From NCBI GenBank assembly GCA_022113835.1, contig JAILWY010000021.1:5146001-5210000 (forward strand): a stretch of 64,000 bases of DNA, read 5' to 3'. The notes under the pieces are model-generated. The model had not been told where the DNA came from. It did not search any database and saw only the letters and a list, made by a program, of their open reading frames with translations. The position numbers and the translations under genes are program-made. This document shows, one piece after another, positions 40,366 through 51,794 of this stretch. Every line of letters starts with the position of its first letter. Within the stretch, counting starts at the first letter, position 1. This DNA is from Atopsyche davidsoni. Taxonomy: Eukaryota > Arthropoda > Insecta > Trichoptera > Hydrobiosidae.

Positions 40366-40534
40366 GGGACTTCAAGTAATACGTACCCAAATTTATCTAT
40401 AATTAATATTTTATTGGAAATTATTTGACACATCTATTGACTTTTAACACGGGACTTCATGTAATACGTATCCAAATTTATCTAAAATTAATATTTATTA
40501 GAAATGATTTGACACATCTATTGATTTTTAACAA
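40366..40534 (+). repeat. Tandem duplication, two copies of about 85 bp
   Basis: Copy 1 is 40366-40450 and copy 2 is 40451-40534. Both run from GGGACTTCA through GTAATACGTA, CCAAATTTATCTA, TTGACACATCTATTGA and TTTTTAAC/CTTTTAAC. They differ by a handful of substitutions and a 1-base length change, so the duplication is not brand new. Confidence 0.9.
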
Positions 40535-40959
40535 AATATATGTGAGCGTTTAGTCTTGTGTAAATACGGTATAAACCAAATATCCAAAATATACACATTT
40601 TGTATCTACTAAAAAGTTTCAACCTGAGGTAAAAATCACAAACATTGCTTATAGTAGACAAGCCTTATTTGCTAAATAATCATTTATATTTTGTTTTCAA
40701 AGGAATATTGTGTTAAGCAAAACATAATAACACGTCAGCATATCAAGCATTCTTTGTTATTATTTTTTTTACAAAATTGAAAGCAGCCTTTGTCATTCAC
40801 ATCACCCTACACAAAAAATGAGTACATTTAAGTATAAAATGCTATATGAGCATATTTTGTGGGCATTTTAAATAGCTGCAGGACAAGTCACCAGCGCAAC
40901 CCTTACGCTATAATTTAAGCATTAAATTCCCACCCTTTTCGTGTCGAACATAAGTAACA

Positions 40960-41075
40960 TTTCACTCGAACAGTAAGTGCACCGGACGCGGCCATTTATT
41001 ACTCGCTATAAAGGCGACCGCGCTCGGAGACCGTAAAGTCCAGAGACTCGAACTGAAGAGTTCTTACCTCACCCA
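40960..41075. promoter_or_regulatory. GC-rich patch with TATA box and a minus-strand donor
   Basis: The plus strand has CGCTATAAAGGCGACC with TATAAA at 41007-41012, so a start near 41035-41045 is possible. The minus strand has GGGTGAG followed by GTAAGAAC (donor at 41067-41066), a second candidate 5' exon end for the minus-strand gene. The two readings may both be right (a divergent promoter) or both be chance. Confidence 0.3.
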
Positions 41076-42639
41076 ATGTTACTGTAACAAAGACACACCA
41101 AGTGCTGTTTCTTTTGCTACTTCTTTAAATATCAAAATATATTCTACTAGATAACAAGACAAATGAAAAAAAAATTATAACCACGTTAACCGTCTGGTAC
41201 TCCAAATTGCATATTGTTATATCTCGAGATATTTCAACAGAATCATAAGAATTTTCCTGTTTCCATAATAAATTGTAAAGTAGAATTATCATAGTTCAAG
41301 TATACGTTTTTTTTTTTAATTTTTATATTTAAACGAAAGATTGTTATAATGATTGTATTAGTAATAACTAAGCTTTACTCACCAGAGTAAAATTAGAGTT
41401 TTACATTTCATTTATTTCATAATTAACTAATTTTGTCATTTGAATAAAAAATTCACTGTTGTTTATGATTATGGGCGCATCTTTTCAATAATATTTATTC
41501 CAATAAATATTGATACTTTAATGCAGTCATATAAGCACAAGTTCAGAGTAGCCGGCAGGAGTTAATTTATTGTTGGTAGAAGTGCAGTTAGTCACTATTA
41601 ATGTTTGTTTAGTTCTGCGGTATTATCTGATGCATTAGGGTTAGACTAAATCAAACTAATGAGGCAGCTAAACCGAAGCCGGTAATCACCCCTCAATGAG
41701 ACCTCAACCTGGTATTATTTATTATTATTTAGGCGAATTCGTTTATTTGCTGAATCAAATATTATTTTTCGAAAACCTTGCATTCAATAAATATATGCCA
41801 CAGTTTACATTCATATTGACCGTACAAAAGTAACATGTCTTCGTGTTATCAAAGGCGAAATATGAATTTATTATTTTTTGTTTTGCATTCTGAACTATTT
41901 TGTATTTATTGGTGTTAATTCCATATCATTCAGATCATAATTGTATGAATAAAATCTATTATTTATTTCCACATTAGATTGCCTTTAATTTATAGTACAG
42001 TGAATTTTATTGGTAAAAGACATTTTATCTGTCAAAAAAAGAGGTTGTGCTTAGTTATATATTTTTATTAAAAATTATTGTTTTTGAGATAATAAACCGT
42101 TGTTTTTAAGGATTAACAAAAAAATCAAAATTTTCAAATTTAGCTACTTGTATTGTCTCACTACGCTTTATAATGATAAATATCTAACAGCTTTTTGATC
42201 AAAGCCCTTAAGTTATTATTTAATTTCAATTGATTCTAACACTTTCTACGAAAGCTTATTCTTAAAATGCAGACAATTGATACAAATATTTCTCTTAATA
42301 CAAATAAAAAAATTGTCTCACAATTGGCTTGTCTCTTGATAATTCAAATTATTAGTATTGGCAATAAATGTTTTATTCCAGCTTTACACCACATTATCTC
42401 GCAATTTATTAACAACGTCGTTTAATAAAAAAATTTAAAAAATACAAGTACACGAGTGTACACAGAACAAACAGTGAATAATTCATCATAACATGTGAGG
42501 AACAAGCATCCGATTCCCATTGACATAACAAGATCTGCAATTAACTTCATGGGATATAATTTTCTCTTGTAGCAAAAAGTTCAGAAACAATATTTGTCAT
42601 GCTAGTAGTTATCGGGTATAAATATCTCCTCTACAAGCC

Positions 42640-43020
42640 CCTCACGCCTCAACGCGTTTCTCCGCGTCGAAAAAACTGCAGGGATGCCGAGACATTTATA
42701 TTGCGACGAGTTGTTGCAATTTCTTTGGAATCCTCGCCATTAAAATGCGAAATGAACGCCGGGCGAAAAAAGCCTTAACGTTTTAGCGATTCATTTATGA
42801 AATTCCTCCAGGCAGTTTTGAATCGTCGATCCAACTGTAAATCCGAACTTGGTTGCAATCAACCCGCGGACACCGAGGACTGTTAACATTTAGCATTTAA
42901 ATGATAATCAGGGACTTTAAAAGATAATGGCGATGGGGTTTTAATTAGTTCTGATAACTCACCTCCGTGACAAGTGGCCATAATCATTATTGAGAAGGTG
43001 ATATGTGTATTCGTGATGGC
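42640..43020. promoter_or_regulatory. GC-richer island, enhancer-like
   Basis: This is a long block of mixed composition. It contains AACGCCGGGCGAAAAAAGCC, TTTTAGCGATTCATTTATG, the homeodomain core TTTTAATTAG and paired GATAA/TTATC words (42930-42990). There are no open frames of note. The word mix resembles insect developmental enhancers; no function is demonstrated. Confidence 0.3.
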
Positions 43021-43464
43021 TCTTTAACGTTTACTGTTAATTTAAGTAACGTATCCCATATTTATTGTAATTTAATGAGTGTTGCATTAATTTTATTGCA
43101 CAATAAAGTAAACAGAGACTGTATTACTTACGTTTTATCGCAATTGATGTCATCAGATGCCTTTATAAAATAATTATAAGTAGTTTTCAGGATAACTTAA
43201 AAAACGTCTGTGAAACATATTTTCTGGAATTACACCATTGTTTAAACATGTTTTTATTTGTTATACATAATGACTTTAGCTCCTATCGTCTATAAGATAA
43301 TTTTATCGCGTACTTTTTATTGAACATTTATAAAAGACTTTTTTTTATGTATTGTATCTTTTGGGTTTCCTGTAACATTCGCTTTAACTATTGATTTTGC
43401 GCTAGTTTCTACACATTTCAAAAAGTTACAAAAAATACCTCTTAACTCACAAAAAAGCTAAAAT

Positions 43465-43670
43465 CAGGACACCGCCCTGCCTCCCTGGGAGGCTACCGCT
43501 ATCATCCCTCCGGGTAGTTTATGTTCTGCAGAGGGATGAATAAAGGTTGTGTTCGATCAGTGCTCCCTTCCCCCATCCTCTCACCTCGCCCGCCATTCAT
43601 TTGTAACAGGTGATTTATGTGGCCCGGTATTTTTATTTCCACAATCTGTCCGATGTGCGAAGGTAAGGTT
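43465..43670. promoter_or_regulatory. GC-rich island
   Basis: This patch contains CGCCCTGCCTCCCTGGGAGG (with an inverted CTCCC/GGGAG pair) and CACCTCGCCCGCC, followed by the E-box AACAGGTGATTTATG. No coding signal is seen. Confidence 0.25.
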
Positions 43671-44234
43671 GGAGTTTATCTTTAATCAGAGTAAGCTTTT
43701 TCATTATTTGTAAACCTATTCTAAATGTGTAAGTATTCTGATCTACGACCGACTGATTTAATTTACGATACGCCTTATTATCAATATGCCCGAAAGACTG
43801 AAAAATAATTTTCTAGAAAACGCTTCACTCCTTTACTCGTTGATTTTTAATTGCATCGTTGCATTAACAAATGACTAAATATACTTTATTTTTAAATATA
43901 ACACCCGTTGTATTTATGTTGCGTATTTCAGAAATAAGATCATTGAGCATTGACTCTTGGATTGATTCTCGATATGTCGTGTGATATATGATACAATACA
44001 GAAGCCCTGAATATAAACGAAACATCAACAGTAGTCAAAAAAAATATTTGATATGTACAACACGAAAAAAACATTAATATATTATTTGTAATAAAAATCG
44101 ATGATACTATTCAAATATACCATACCATACGAGTATAAGTCAAAATTTGATGACAGGTTTTCAGCCAGTAGCCTAAATATAATGCTACACCAGTTGCAGG
44201 TAGAGTTTGAAGTTTTCCACCTTTTTAATATTTA

Positions 44235-44475
44235 AATCGCTCAGACCTCGCTCGGCTACCGGCGGCTTAAGGACCGGTTATAATCACCGCTTTTGAGTTT
44301 AACGCTACTGTAGATGTTCCTTTGACCTGATGCATATTGCATATCATAATTGACCAGGCGATCTGAAACGATGCGCCTGGGGCCGGGCACGGTACGGTCA
44401 AACGGTCAAATGCACCCCGGGGACGGCCCAATTCATCCGCCCGCAAATTGCCTGGTCGGATGACCAGATTTTGGA
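44235..44475. promoter_or_regulatory. GC-rich island with POU-like and nuclear-receptor-like words
   Basis: This island includes TGATGCATATTGCATATC (octamer/POU-like half sites around 44331-44347), TTTGACCT and a repeated GGTCAAACGGTCAAATGC. A 123-codon minus-strand frame crosses it but continues into low-complexity AT sequence and is not credible as a gene. Confidence 0.3.
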
Positions 44476-44971
44476 AGACCGAAAATATTCCACGAAATAC
44501 AAAAAAAATAATCAAGTAATCGCACGGTAGAATTTTAAATCTTCGTAAAAAAAAATTTTTTATCAGACCTTTAACAGTAGAACAAAAAAATATATTATGG
44601 AGATACGCGGCGCAAAGGGAAGTATAATCAATTTTCATACATTGAATCCCACGTTTTTTATTGCTTCTTTATAAAAAATATATTAATATTGCTTTTGAAG
44701 TTATTATTAACGATGAATACAATTTATAGATGGAGAACCTGGGCACTGCATTTAAATCTTATATCATACGTATGTCTATTTTTTGGATTGAATTAATATA
44801 TTTTAAAAATAATATCCAGATGGGACTAAAATCGCTTCACTCGTTACTTTGTTCAAAAAGTCCAGTGCTTGCAAATCACTAAATATTGGTTGGCCTGGGC
44901 ACATTGGTTCATATATAGAGTATGATTATTAAAAAATCTCGATGAATAGAAGTGATTCGTTAGTACAAGGA

Positions 44972-44988
44972 TTAGGTTAGGTTAGGTT
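44972..44988 (+). repeat. Interstitial TTAGG array (three units)
   Basis: TTAGGTTAGGTTAGGTT is the insect-type telomere unit, present 3.4 times. It runs directly into GGTTCAAATCC (44985-44995), which fits the internal B-box of tRNA-type RNA polymerase III promoters. This could be a SINE piece or coincidence. Confidence 0.6.
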
Positions 44989-45149
44989 CAAATCCCACAC
45001 AAATCACGATGATATTTTTCTGAGAGTTTCTTTATCTTCAATGTGCCTAATCATATTAGAAATCTTATATTATGTGTAAACATGTGCATTATCTTGAGTA
45101 TTCTAGTTTTAAGATTTACGCAAAGTGGTTTTTTTAAGGGATTTCTGTT

Positions 45150-45440
45150 TAAATTGGCCGCAGCCTCGCTAGGTACAGGTATCAGATTTTGTAAGTGACG
45201 CGCCTTCCCAGTAACGCAATTATCAGAGGCGAGCAGCCGGTGTAAAGGCGGCATTACACATTTAGCCACGGTTTTTGCGAGCCACCGCGATACGTCGGCA
45301 GAATATTTTAAGTTCGTAATGACGGCGAGATGAGAAGGTATTTTTATTTGAGAAATAAACGTGGAATTTTGAGCTTTCGTAAAATGATTAAGATTCGTCG
45401 GCGGTTGTGTTTAATTTCTTTTTCGGACACAAGCTTTTTA
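45150..45440. promoter_or_regulatory. GC-richer island, enhancer-like
   Basis: This is a block with many CpGs (GTGACGCGCC, GGCGAGCAGCCGG, GCCACCGCGATACGTCGG) interleaved with AT words such as TTTTTATTTGAG and AATGATTAAG. The 72-codon minus-strand frame beneath it lacks any motif. Confidence 0.25.
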
Positions 45441-45779
45441 CGATTGGAAATCCAACCAGCATTGTTAACCCAAACGAGCTGCTGTTGAATATTCTGAACG
45501 CCTGCATTTTTGGCCGTTCGGAATATTTCTTTAAATTTTAAAACTTAACCAAAAACGTTAACCCACATAACCTAACTATTAAGTATTCTAAACACCCACA
45601 TTTTCGTGAGTCCAGAATATTTCTCTAAAAATCTAAAAAATATATATATACGCATGTGTTGTAACAAGCGACAAGAATTGTTTTTAGGAAATCGCTAAAA
45701 ATATAAAAGTAACACAGTAATAAATTGACTATATTTTATAGCCTTATATCTACTGAAGATTTTCAATTGTTGGTTGACC

Positions 45780-45910
45780 ATTAAGGGGTCCATTTCCTGT
45801 CCCTTGTGTGAAGGATTTCGACCACTATAATTTATCTCTCCCGCCGCTAGATGTCACTTTCCGTTTCAGAGAAGCACTTCCGGTGGTCGAGAAGGGTACA
45901 CCAATCTTAT
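45780..45910. promoter_or_regulatory. Island with CTCF-like and ETS-like sites
   Basis: CCGCCGCTAGATGTCAC (45841-45857) contains the CTAGATG core of CTCF-like sites. GCACTTCCGGTGG (from about 45874) contains the ETS core CTTCCGG. The CTCF-like word is shared in inverted orientation with 38981. Confidence 0.3.
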
Positions 45911-46725
45911 TCAGCACTGTACAAATAGGCCTTTTTATGTATTAGTTTTTTAAGCCCGAGTACTTATTTATATCCGGAACTGAAGAACTTTACATTCATT
46001 CAATGTCATTACTCATAAATGATACGTTTTTCAAAGTAAACGACACAGAAAATATGCGTATTTAAATATTTAAAATAATTATTAAAAATAATAAAAAGCG
46101 TAGAATGTTATTTAAGGTCTGTTATTGCATTTGCATGCATGCTTTTTTTTAATATTACGTTTTGTAATTAGTCATTTCATATTTTTGTTTCCTAATATTA
46201 TTTTCACATTATAAACCTTCAAGAAACCTAGCCTGAAACACAATAACATAAATAAAAAGAGACAAAGCACGGGGGAATGAGACAACAGTTTGGTAGAGAC
46301 TTCCTGTCAGATGGGGTGAACAAAATTAATGGTTCTTTGCGCACGAGTATCACGCACGGTCGCCATTTTGACTAATGATTTCTCTTTCAAATCTTCCCCT
46401 TAACCATGGAGGCTCATCGCTCAAGCCAACAATGACTCTTCCGAGATCAATCCCTATTTTAATTGTATATAATTAGTACAAATCCAAAGTACTGAATAAT
46501 ATTATTCATTCCCAATTGCGCAAATTACCTGTTCCTTACAACCTGAAACGTTATTTTCTCTATTGACCTTTAAATAAAAACTTTTAAATTTTTAGTATAT
46601 TTTGCTTTATAATTTTTGGCTTAGTAAAATTTTTGTCATACAGAAGCAAGTGGATTTAGAATAGTTGAAATTAAAACACAAATGTAAAATTATTTTTGGC
46701 ATATATAATTAATAATGTTTTTAAG

Positions 46726-46800
46726 CAAGGGTCCCCAACGTTTTTGCACCCAAGAGCACATTCTAGAATCCCGGTCGGGTAGCGGACACCATATATTTTT
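46726..46800 (+). mobile_element. Possible left end of a hAT-like element
   Basis: CAAGGGTCCCCAACGTTTTTG followed by CAAGAGCACATTCTAGAA and GGTCGGGTAGCGGACACCA has the layout of hAT-family termini (CA(A/G)GGGTC...CAACC; later GGGCCAC-like words). No matching right end was found within about 1.5 kb and there is no transposase frame. It is probably a fragment. Confidence 0.35.
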
Positions 46801-47133
46801 TAAAGGTATATTTATAGTTGGACATAGTCAATAATACATACAATGCACAAAAAATATTTAATTCCAAAAATATAAAAATTATTGTTTAAATTAAAATATA
46901 AAATAAATAATAAGTAAAAAATAATAGCATAAAAAATCTGGTAATTGAGTCGAATTGGGGCAAAAATGCAACGAATAATTATTTTTAATAACAACTTTAA
47001 AATGTACATCTATAGCTAAAAATTGCAAAAAACGGGTTACGAATTCGAAAAATATCAGTAAGGGTCCAGGCTAAGTTTATTAAGATTTAAATGCACCAAC
47101 AATATTTAATTTCAATTTTAATTATGATCCTAT

Positions 47134-47300
47134 CGCAAAAATATCAAATAGACATTCAAATAGCTTTCTCTTCATTTTTACCAACGCAAAAATATCAGAG
47201 ACACTCTCACATAGCTTTCTACTCACTTTTATCAACGCAAAAATATCAGGGACATTTTCACATAGCTTTCTCTTCACTTGTACTACCGCAAAAATATCAG
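47134..47300. repeat. 51-bp minisatellite, about 3.3 units, open in both strands
   Basis: The core CGCAAAAATATCA starts at 47134, 47185, 47236 and 47287, so the period is exactly 51 bases (17 codons). Units share CATAGCTTTCT and CACTT. Because the period is divisible by three, the frame stays open on both strands: 82 codons plus (repeat QKYQ..HIAF) and 73 codons minus (repeat SDIFALVK..RKLCE). No start context or gene structure supports translation. Confidence 0.85.
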
Positions 47301-48509
47301 ATTTATATTTATTCAATAACTTTTCCATCAAGTATCTGAACAATATCGTGAAGGCATTATTAGAGGGCGTTATTACAGAGACGAAGACATGCTAAACAAC
47401 ACCTATTCTTTAGCTTTAGAATATATAAAAAAATGTGGTTTTGTTATAAAACTTCTAAGTAGTGTAAATAAATCGTACAATATAACAAACGATTTGTAAC
47501 TTTTCAATTTCAAATTACCTTCAAGTTTTTACTTATCTAAAAATTACAAAAATCTGTGTAAAGATTGAAGAATTTAAAGTTATAAATAGAGACAACTTAA
47601 GGTTAACAAAAATATAATAAATGTGTAAAACAAAATCGTACCTTGCATCACAAATCTAGATCTCAAGAAGCCATGCTCATCGAATGTTTCGGTCATATCT
47701 CTGAGTGCGTTTACAAGTCCATTGTGGCCAAACTGCTGAGTACGCAACCAAAATAATTACCACGCCTATTGACGAGGGATCCCCGCTGTTTGCAACACCG
47801 CCACTGGACACTAATCTATGGTAGATTTCATGGAAAATATACGACCCAGCATGGAGGCATTATACAAAGAAATGAACTTGGTGAAATGTGGTGCACGTAG
47901 GGCTGATAGCTCGGTGAATATTTACAAAAATCGCACTATACGCTCAATTTAAGCTTTAAAAATATGAGGCTTTACGTGTACAGTGTTATCTAGAAGATTC
48001 AGGACATACAACTAGACACTATAAATTCATAAGTCGGCCCAACGATTTTGTGTTTTCGGAAGAAAAACAAAACCACTGACATTTTTTGCAATTTTTTCTT
48101 CAAATTCTCATTTTAGGAATTGCTAATTAAAGTGCGATAAATTATACAGCACGCCTAATATATATAAATTTCATAAATTCCAAACAAATATAATAATATT
48201 GGCAACATTGAAAATATTTTAGTGTCGTGTAATTAGTACGTACATAAATACTTGTTTAATATTTTATTTGTGCTACCAAGATTGAAAATAATATGACATG
48301 GTTATACATACATAGTAAATTTATAAAGATGCATCAAAAGCATATTTGCCGTTGAGATTATAAGAATATGAAAATGACGCAAAAAGGGCAGTAGTTTATA
48401 AAGTATACAAGCCTTTATTGAAAACGCAATAATACCTCATTCAAATGTAAATACTTTTTACATTGTCTCCCTTCCCCATTTCTTTAATCCTTACACCATT
48501 TTAATCATC

Positions 48510-48760
48510 TCATTTCGGATCACGTCGCCGTATATAATAACGCGAGCATATAACAGTAAAATTCCATGGGGTCTGTGAGACCCCGCTGTTCCTCGCACAA
48601 TACTGTATCATTACAGCCTCCTGCCGCCGCCATTGAAGGGTTATAATTAGGCCGGGGTCCGGGAGACCCGCTGGGCCCGGCGGGGAGGGGACGCCCTCCT
48701 GCGAGACGTCATTGTGGGGTTAAGCCGTTCACGGGTTGATTATTGTGTTCACTGGTTGTT
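48510..48760. promoter_or_regulatory. GC-rich island with inverted repeats
   Basis: The island includes GGGGTCTGTGAGACCCC (a 7-base stem with a 3-base loop, about 48569-48585), then GGTCCGGGAGACC, GGGCCCGGCGGGGAGGGG and GAGACGTCATTG. The symmetry and CpG content mark it as a candidate regulatory element. No frame is supported. Confidence 0.35.
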
Positions 48761-49981
48761 TATTGTTAGTATTGATTGTTTTGGTGGCTTAATATCGAAT
48801 AGGGTTTTGAGTTATTTTTGTATTGGGGTGTGGAAAACCCGTGGGGGGTGATTTAATTTAGAATCAAGTTCATTGATGCAATTGTTGTAAAGGAGTATTT
48901 TTTTACTTTTTTTGTGTTCTTTATAATATTTAAAAAATATTAAATATCGGTATAATATTTATATTGCATCTACAATATTTAATTTAAAAAAGGTCATGAA
49001 TAATGATCATATATTCCATTATTATACAAAGAGGCGTTTATTATTTTGGACTTTTTTTTTAAGTACTAAAAAAGAATTTTTTTATTTATACAAAATAATA
49101 AAAAAAACTTTATTTGCTTGTTTTAAATTTTGATTATAAAATTTATGAAAAAAAATAATATTGTCTTAACTTGATTATATTTAAAATACTTGTACGAGTA
49201 TTAAGATGCACACGAGGAACCTATATCAACTTACACTCGTTCCCTCAACATTATTCATACGTTATTATTTATTTATTCATAACAGTATTAAACATTATTA
49301 TGTAAAATGGATCTGTATTCATCTACTTTATTCATCCGTACTGACAAAAATCAAACAAAAAACATTAAAACAGCTTTCAATTCATGCATAGAGCAGCGTT
49401 AATACATTCTTCACTTAACAATGCTTTGACATTCAATCTCCCGGACAAGAGACCGGAGATAACGCCCCATTGTAGGTTCTTTATGCTAAACCACCACCTA
49501 GGATCGTATTCCCCCCTGATCTTTTCAACTAACACTCTTCAAGTCATGCTAGATGCTACCGATTTTATTCACTGCCCCATTTTCATTTCAAAGTCTCTAC
49601 ATCTGGCACTAAGACAAATCCCATTCTAAATTATACTGCCACAACAAAATTGTTTTCAATACATGAGCTTACTTTTAGAGAATTACCATTTTTTTATTGA
49701 CAGTCTTCGTTTTTATATCTTTTCACATCTTTATATAATGCTTATGCCTTTTCAGTATTTTTTTTTCTGCTGTGATTCTCTAGTAGCGTGAATGTATAAT
49801 GAGCAGATTCATTACGGTTCTTGAAATAATAAACTAAATTTGCATTAAAGCAAGATATCTTCAGTTATTTCGAATTTCATATTTCGATTAAATAAATATA
49901 CATTTTCACTTGGATACAATTAATTTCAATTTCGCTACTGTTTTGGTGTATATTCATGTAAAATTACTTATATATTTTTAA

Positions 49982-50173
49982 TTAAAAATTATAAAGAGGT
50001 TTTTGCTTCTTTATTTTCAGAACACCTTTCATTTCAAAAATCCTTTCAATTTTGATTGACTCCGGATCCCATTTAGCAGCATCAGTCGACGTCTGGCGGC
50101 TTCCAGTCTCCTCTGAGGATTTCACGGTGCGATGACTCTGTCCCTTTGACAGCTTCTGGCTGTGGCCGTCCAT
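49982..50173 (-). CDS. Small open frame of coding-like composition, 63 residues
   Basis: The frame begins MDGHSQKLSKGQSHRTVKSS, continues EETGSRQTSTDAAKWDPESI and ends in a lysine-rich tail before TAA. An in-frame TGA lies just before the ATG, so the frame starts here unless it is entered by splicing. The peptide is hydrophilic and serine/lysine-rich, with no signal peptide or known domain, and G+C is well above the flanks. It may be a small protein, a terminal exon or an old processed piece; evidence is weak. Confidence 0.25.
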   Translation of the reverse strand: MDGHSQKLSKGQSHRTVKSSEETGSRQTSTDAAKWDPESIKIERIFEMKGVLKIKKQKPLYNF

Positions 50174-50744
50174 TCATGAGGTTTTTTTCTAATTCCATAG
50201 AAGTGTTTATTGTTTGCGTCTACCGGGCATTATTCACGGGACCGCAGCTTCCAGGTTTGTGGGGATTATTGCTTTGGAGCTTAATTCCACGCGGTAGTAA
50301 AAAAGTGCTGAAAATAATAAATGGTATTTAATTATTTTACAAATTTATCATTATAAAATGAATAACCTGCATAATATCACGCTTATAAACAAAAAAGTAT
50401 CACACGAAATAAACCCATTATTTCAATAGATAATCAAACAAATACAAAACTGCTTTAAATATTTTCTTATTTAAATCAACAAGTATTATTCATTATCAAT
50501 CGTGTATTTTTTTATTTATTTATAAGGTGTATATTTCATCGTTCTTGTTGGTATTTACTCTAAATTTCGTCATTTTAAATACTTTAATAGTGATTTAAAT
50601 TTTCAACGTTTTACGATATTTTAGATAGTTTTCATGAAGCTAAAGTAATTTTTTTATTGACTTATCAAACCGCTACATAATGATTACAATATTAATAGTG
50701 ATTTTTTTAATTTTTGGATAAATTTATTTAATATATATCTTGTA

Positions 50745-50960
50745 GTGAGTCGGTACCCCATGGGCGGCGTGCATGTTACCCCATTGTGTTATAAACATGA
50801 GTTTTTCTAGTAATTTACTCGGCCGAGTCCATTGTCAGGAGGAAGCCCACACCCCTCACAAGAACGGACGAGATTTTAATCGCCAGCTAATTTTTCTGTA
50901 CTAAGCAGTATCGTATTACGTCGGTGTTGGCCTTTGAGCAGATCGGCGTGGAGAATTCAT
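50745..50960. promoter_or_regulatory. GC-richer island
   Basis: This patch contains GGTACCCCATGGGCGGCG, CTCGGCCGAGTCC (palindrome CTCGGCCGAG) and CCCCTCACAAG. It has no coding signal. Confidence 0.25.
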
Positions 50961-51794
50961 TGTAGCAGATCAATACTGAAACACTCATGCATGTCATGCA
51001 TCCAATCTACCAAAAGTAAAGGAGAATTTTGTAATTTTCTTTACAATGAGCTAGTATAGCGCAGATGTGGTCGTTGTTTATTTACACATCAATCTAAGCT
51101 GCTTTTTAATTCAGTGGTAAGCGTGGTAACGTATTGATTATCAGCAGTTACTCATCATCCTTGGCATCACAAACTGTGGTCGATTATAGCTTTTTTAACA
51201 AATTGCGGTGCTATGAATGCAAATGGCGTTTCTTTTAGATTCTATATCATTCGTCTTATTTTTATGTGTATTTTCTAAGTGATTTAGGCTCCAGGTAGCC
51301 TCTTTTCCAAAATCACGACACGCCACTTATACTCAGATAGACTTTATGCATTTATATTTATTTCATGTAAGCTTTATGATTCACCCCTAGTTAAATATCA
51401 AAAAGCTTCAAAGGACGATAGATCTTTTACCACATATACCTTTTGTGTTATTTGTTTAGAAATATCAATTACGCTAGAAATGTCAGACAGAATATATTTG
51501 AAATCAGAGGGGTGTTTTGATTGCCGGATCATAATATGTCTTGGGGGATGATTTCACGATTTCAACCCTCAAAGGGAAAATGTTCATCAAATGTACACAT
51601 GGGACTTTAATCATGAACTTTTTTAATAGCGTAGAATTTGATTTTGCTCAGATAAATGTTCTATAAGTAAACTTGTTGTAATTTAAAAACGTTTGTGATT
51701 TATGCTTGTTGTAAAATTGGTGGTAAATTATTTATTTGTAAAATAATAAAATAACTGTGAACGCACAGCTGTCACAATAATATGAAGCTATGTG

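Noticed and set aside
44267..44638. 123-codon minus-strand frame
   Set aside because: It crosses a GC-rich island and then low-complexity AT sequence. There is no coherent protein signal; the island is better read as regulatory.
44985..44995. tRNA gene suggested by a B-box match
   Set aside because: No A-box, acceptor-stem pairing or anticodon arm could be found around it.
47134..47300. CRISPR-like array
   Set aside because: The 51-base units are contiguous diverged tandem copies without distinct spacers, in a eukaryotic genome.
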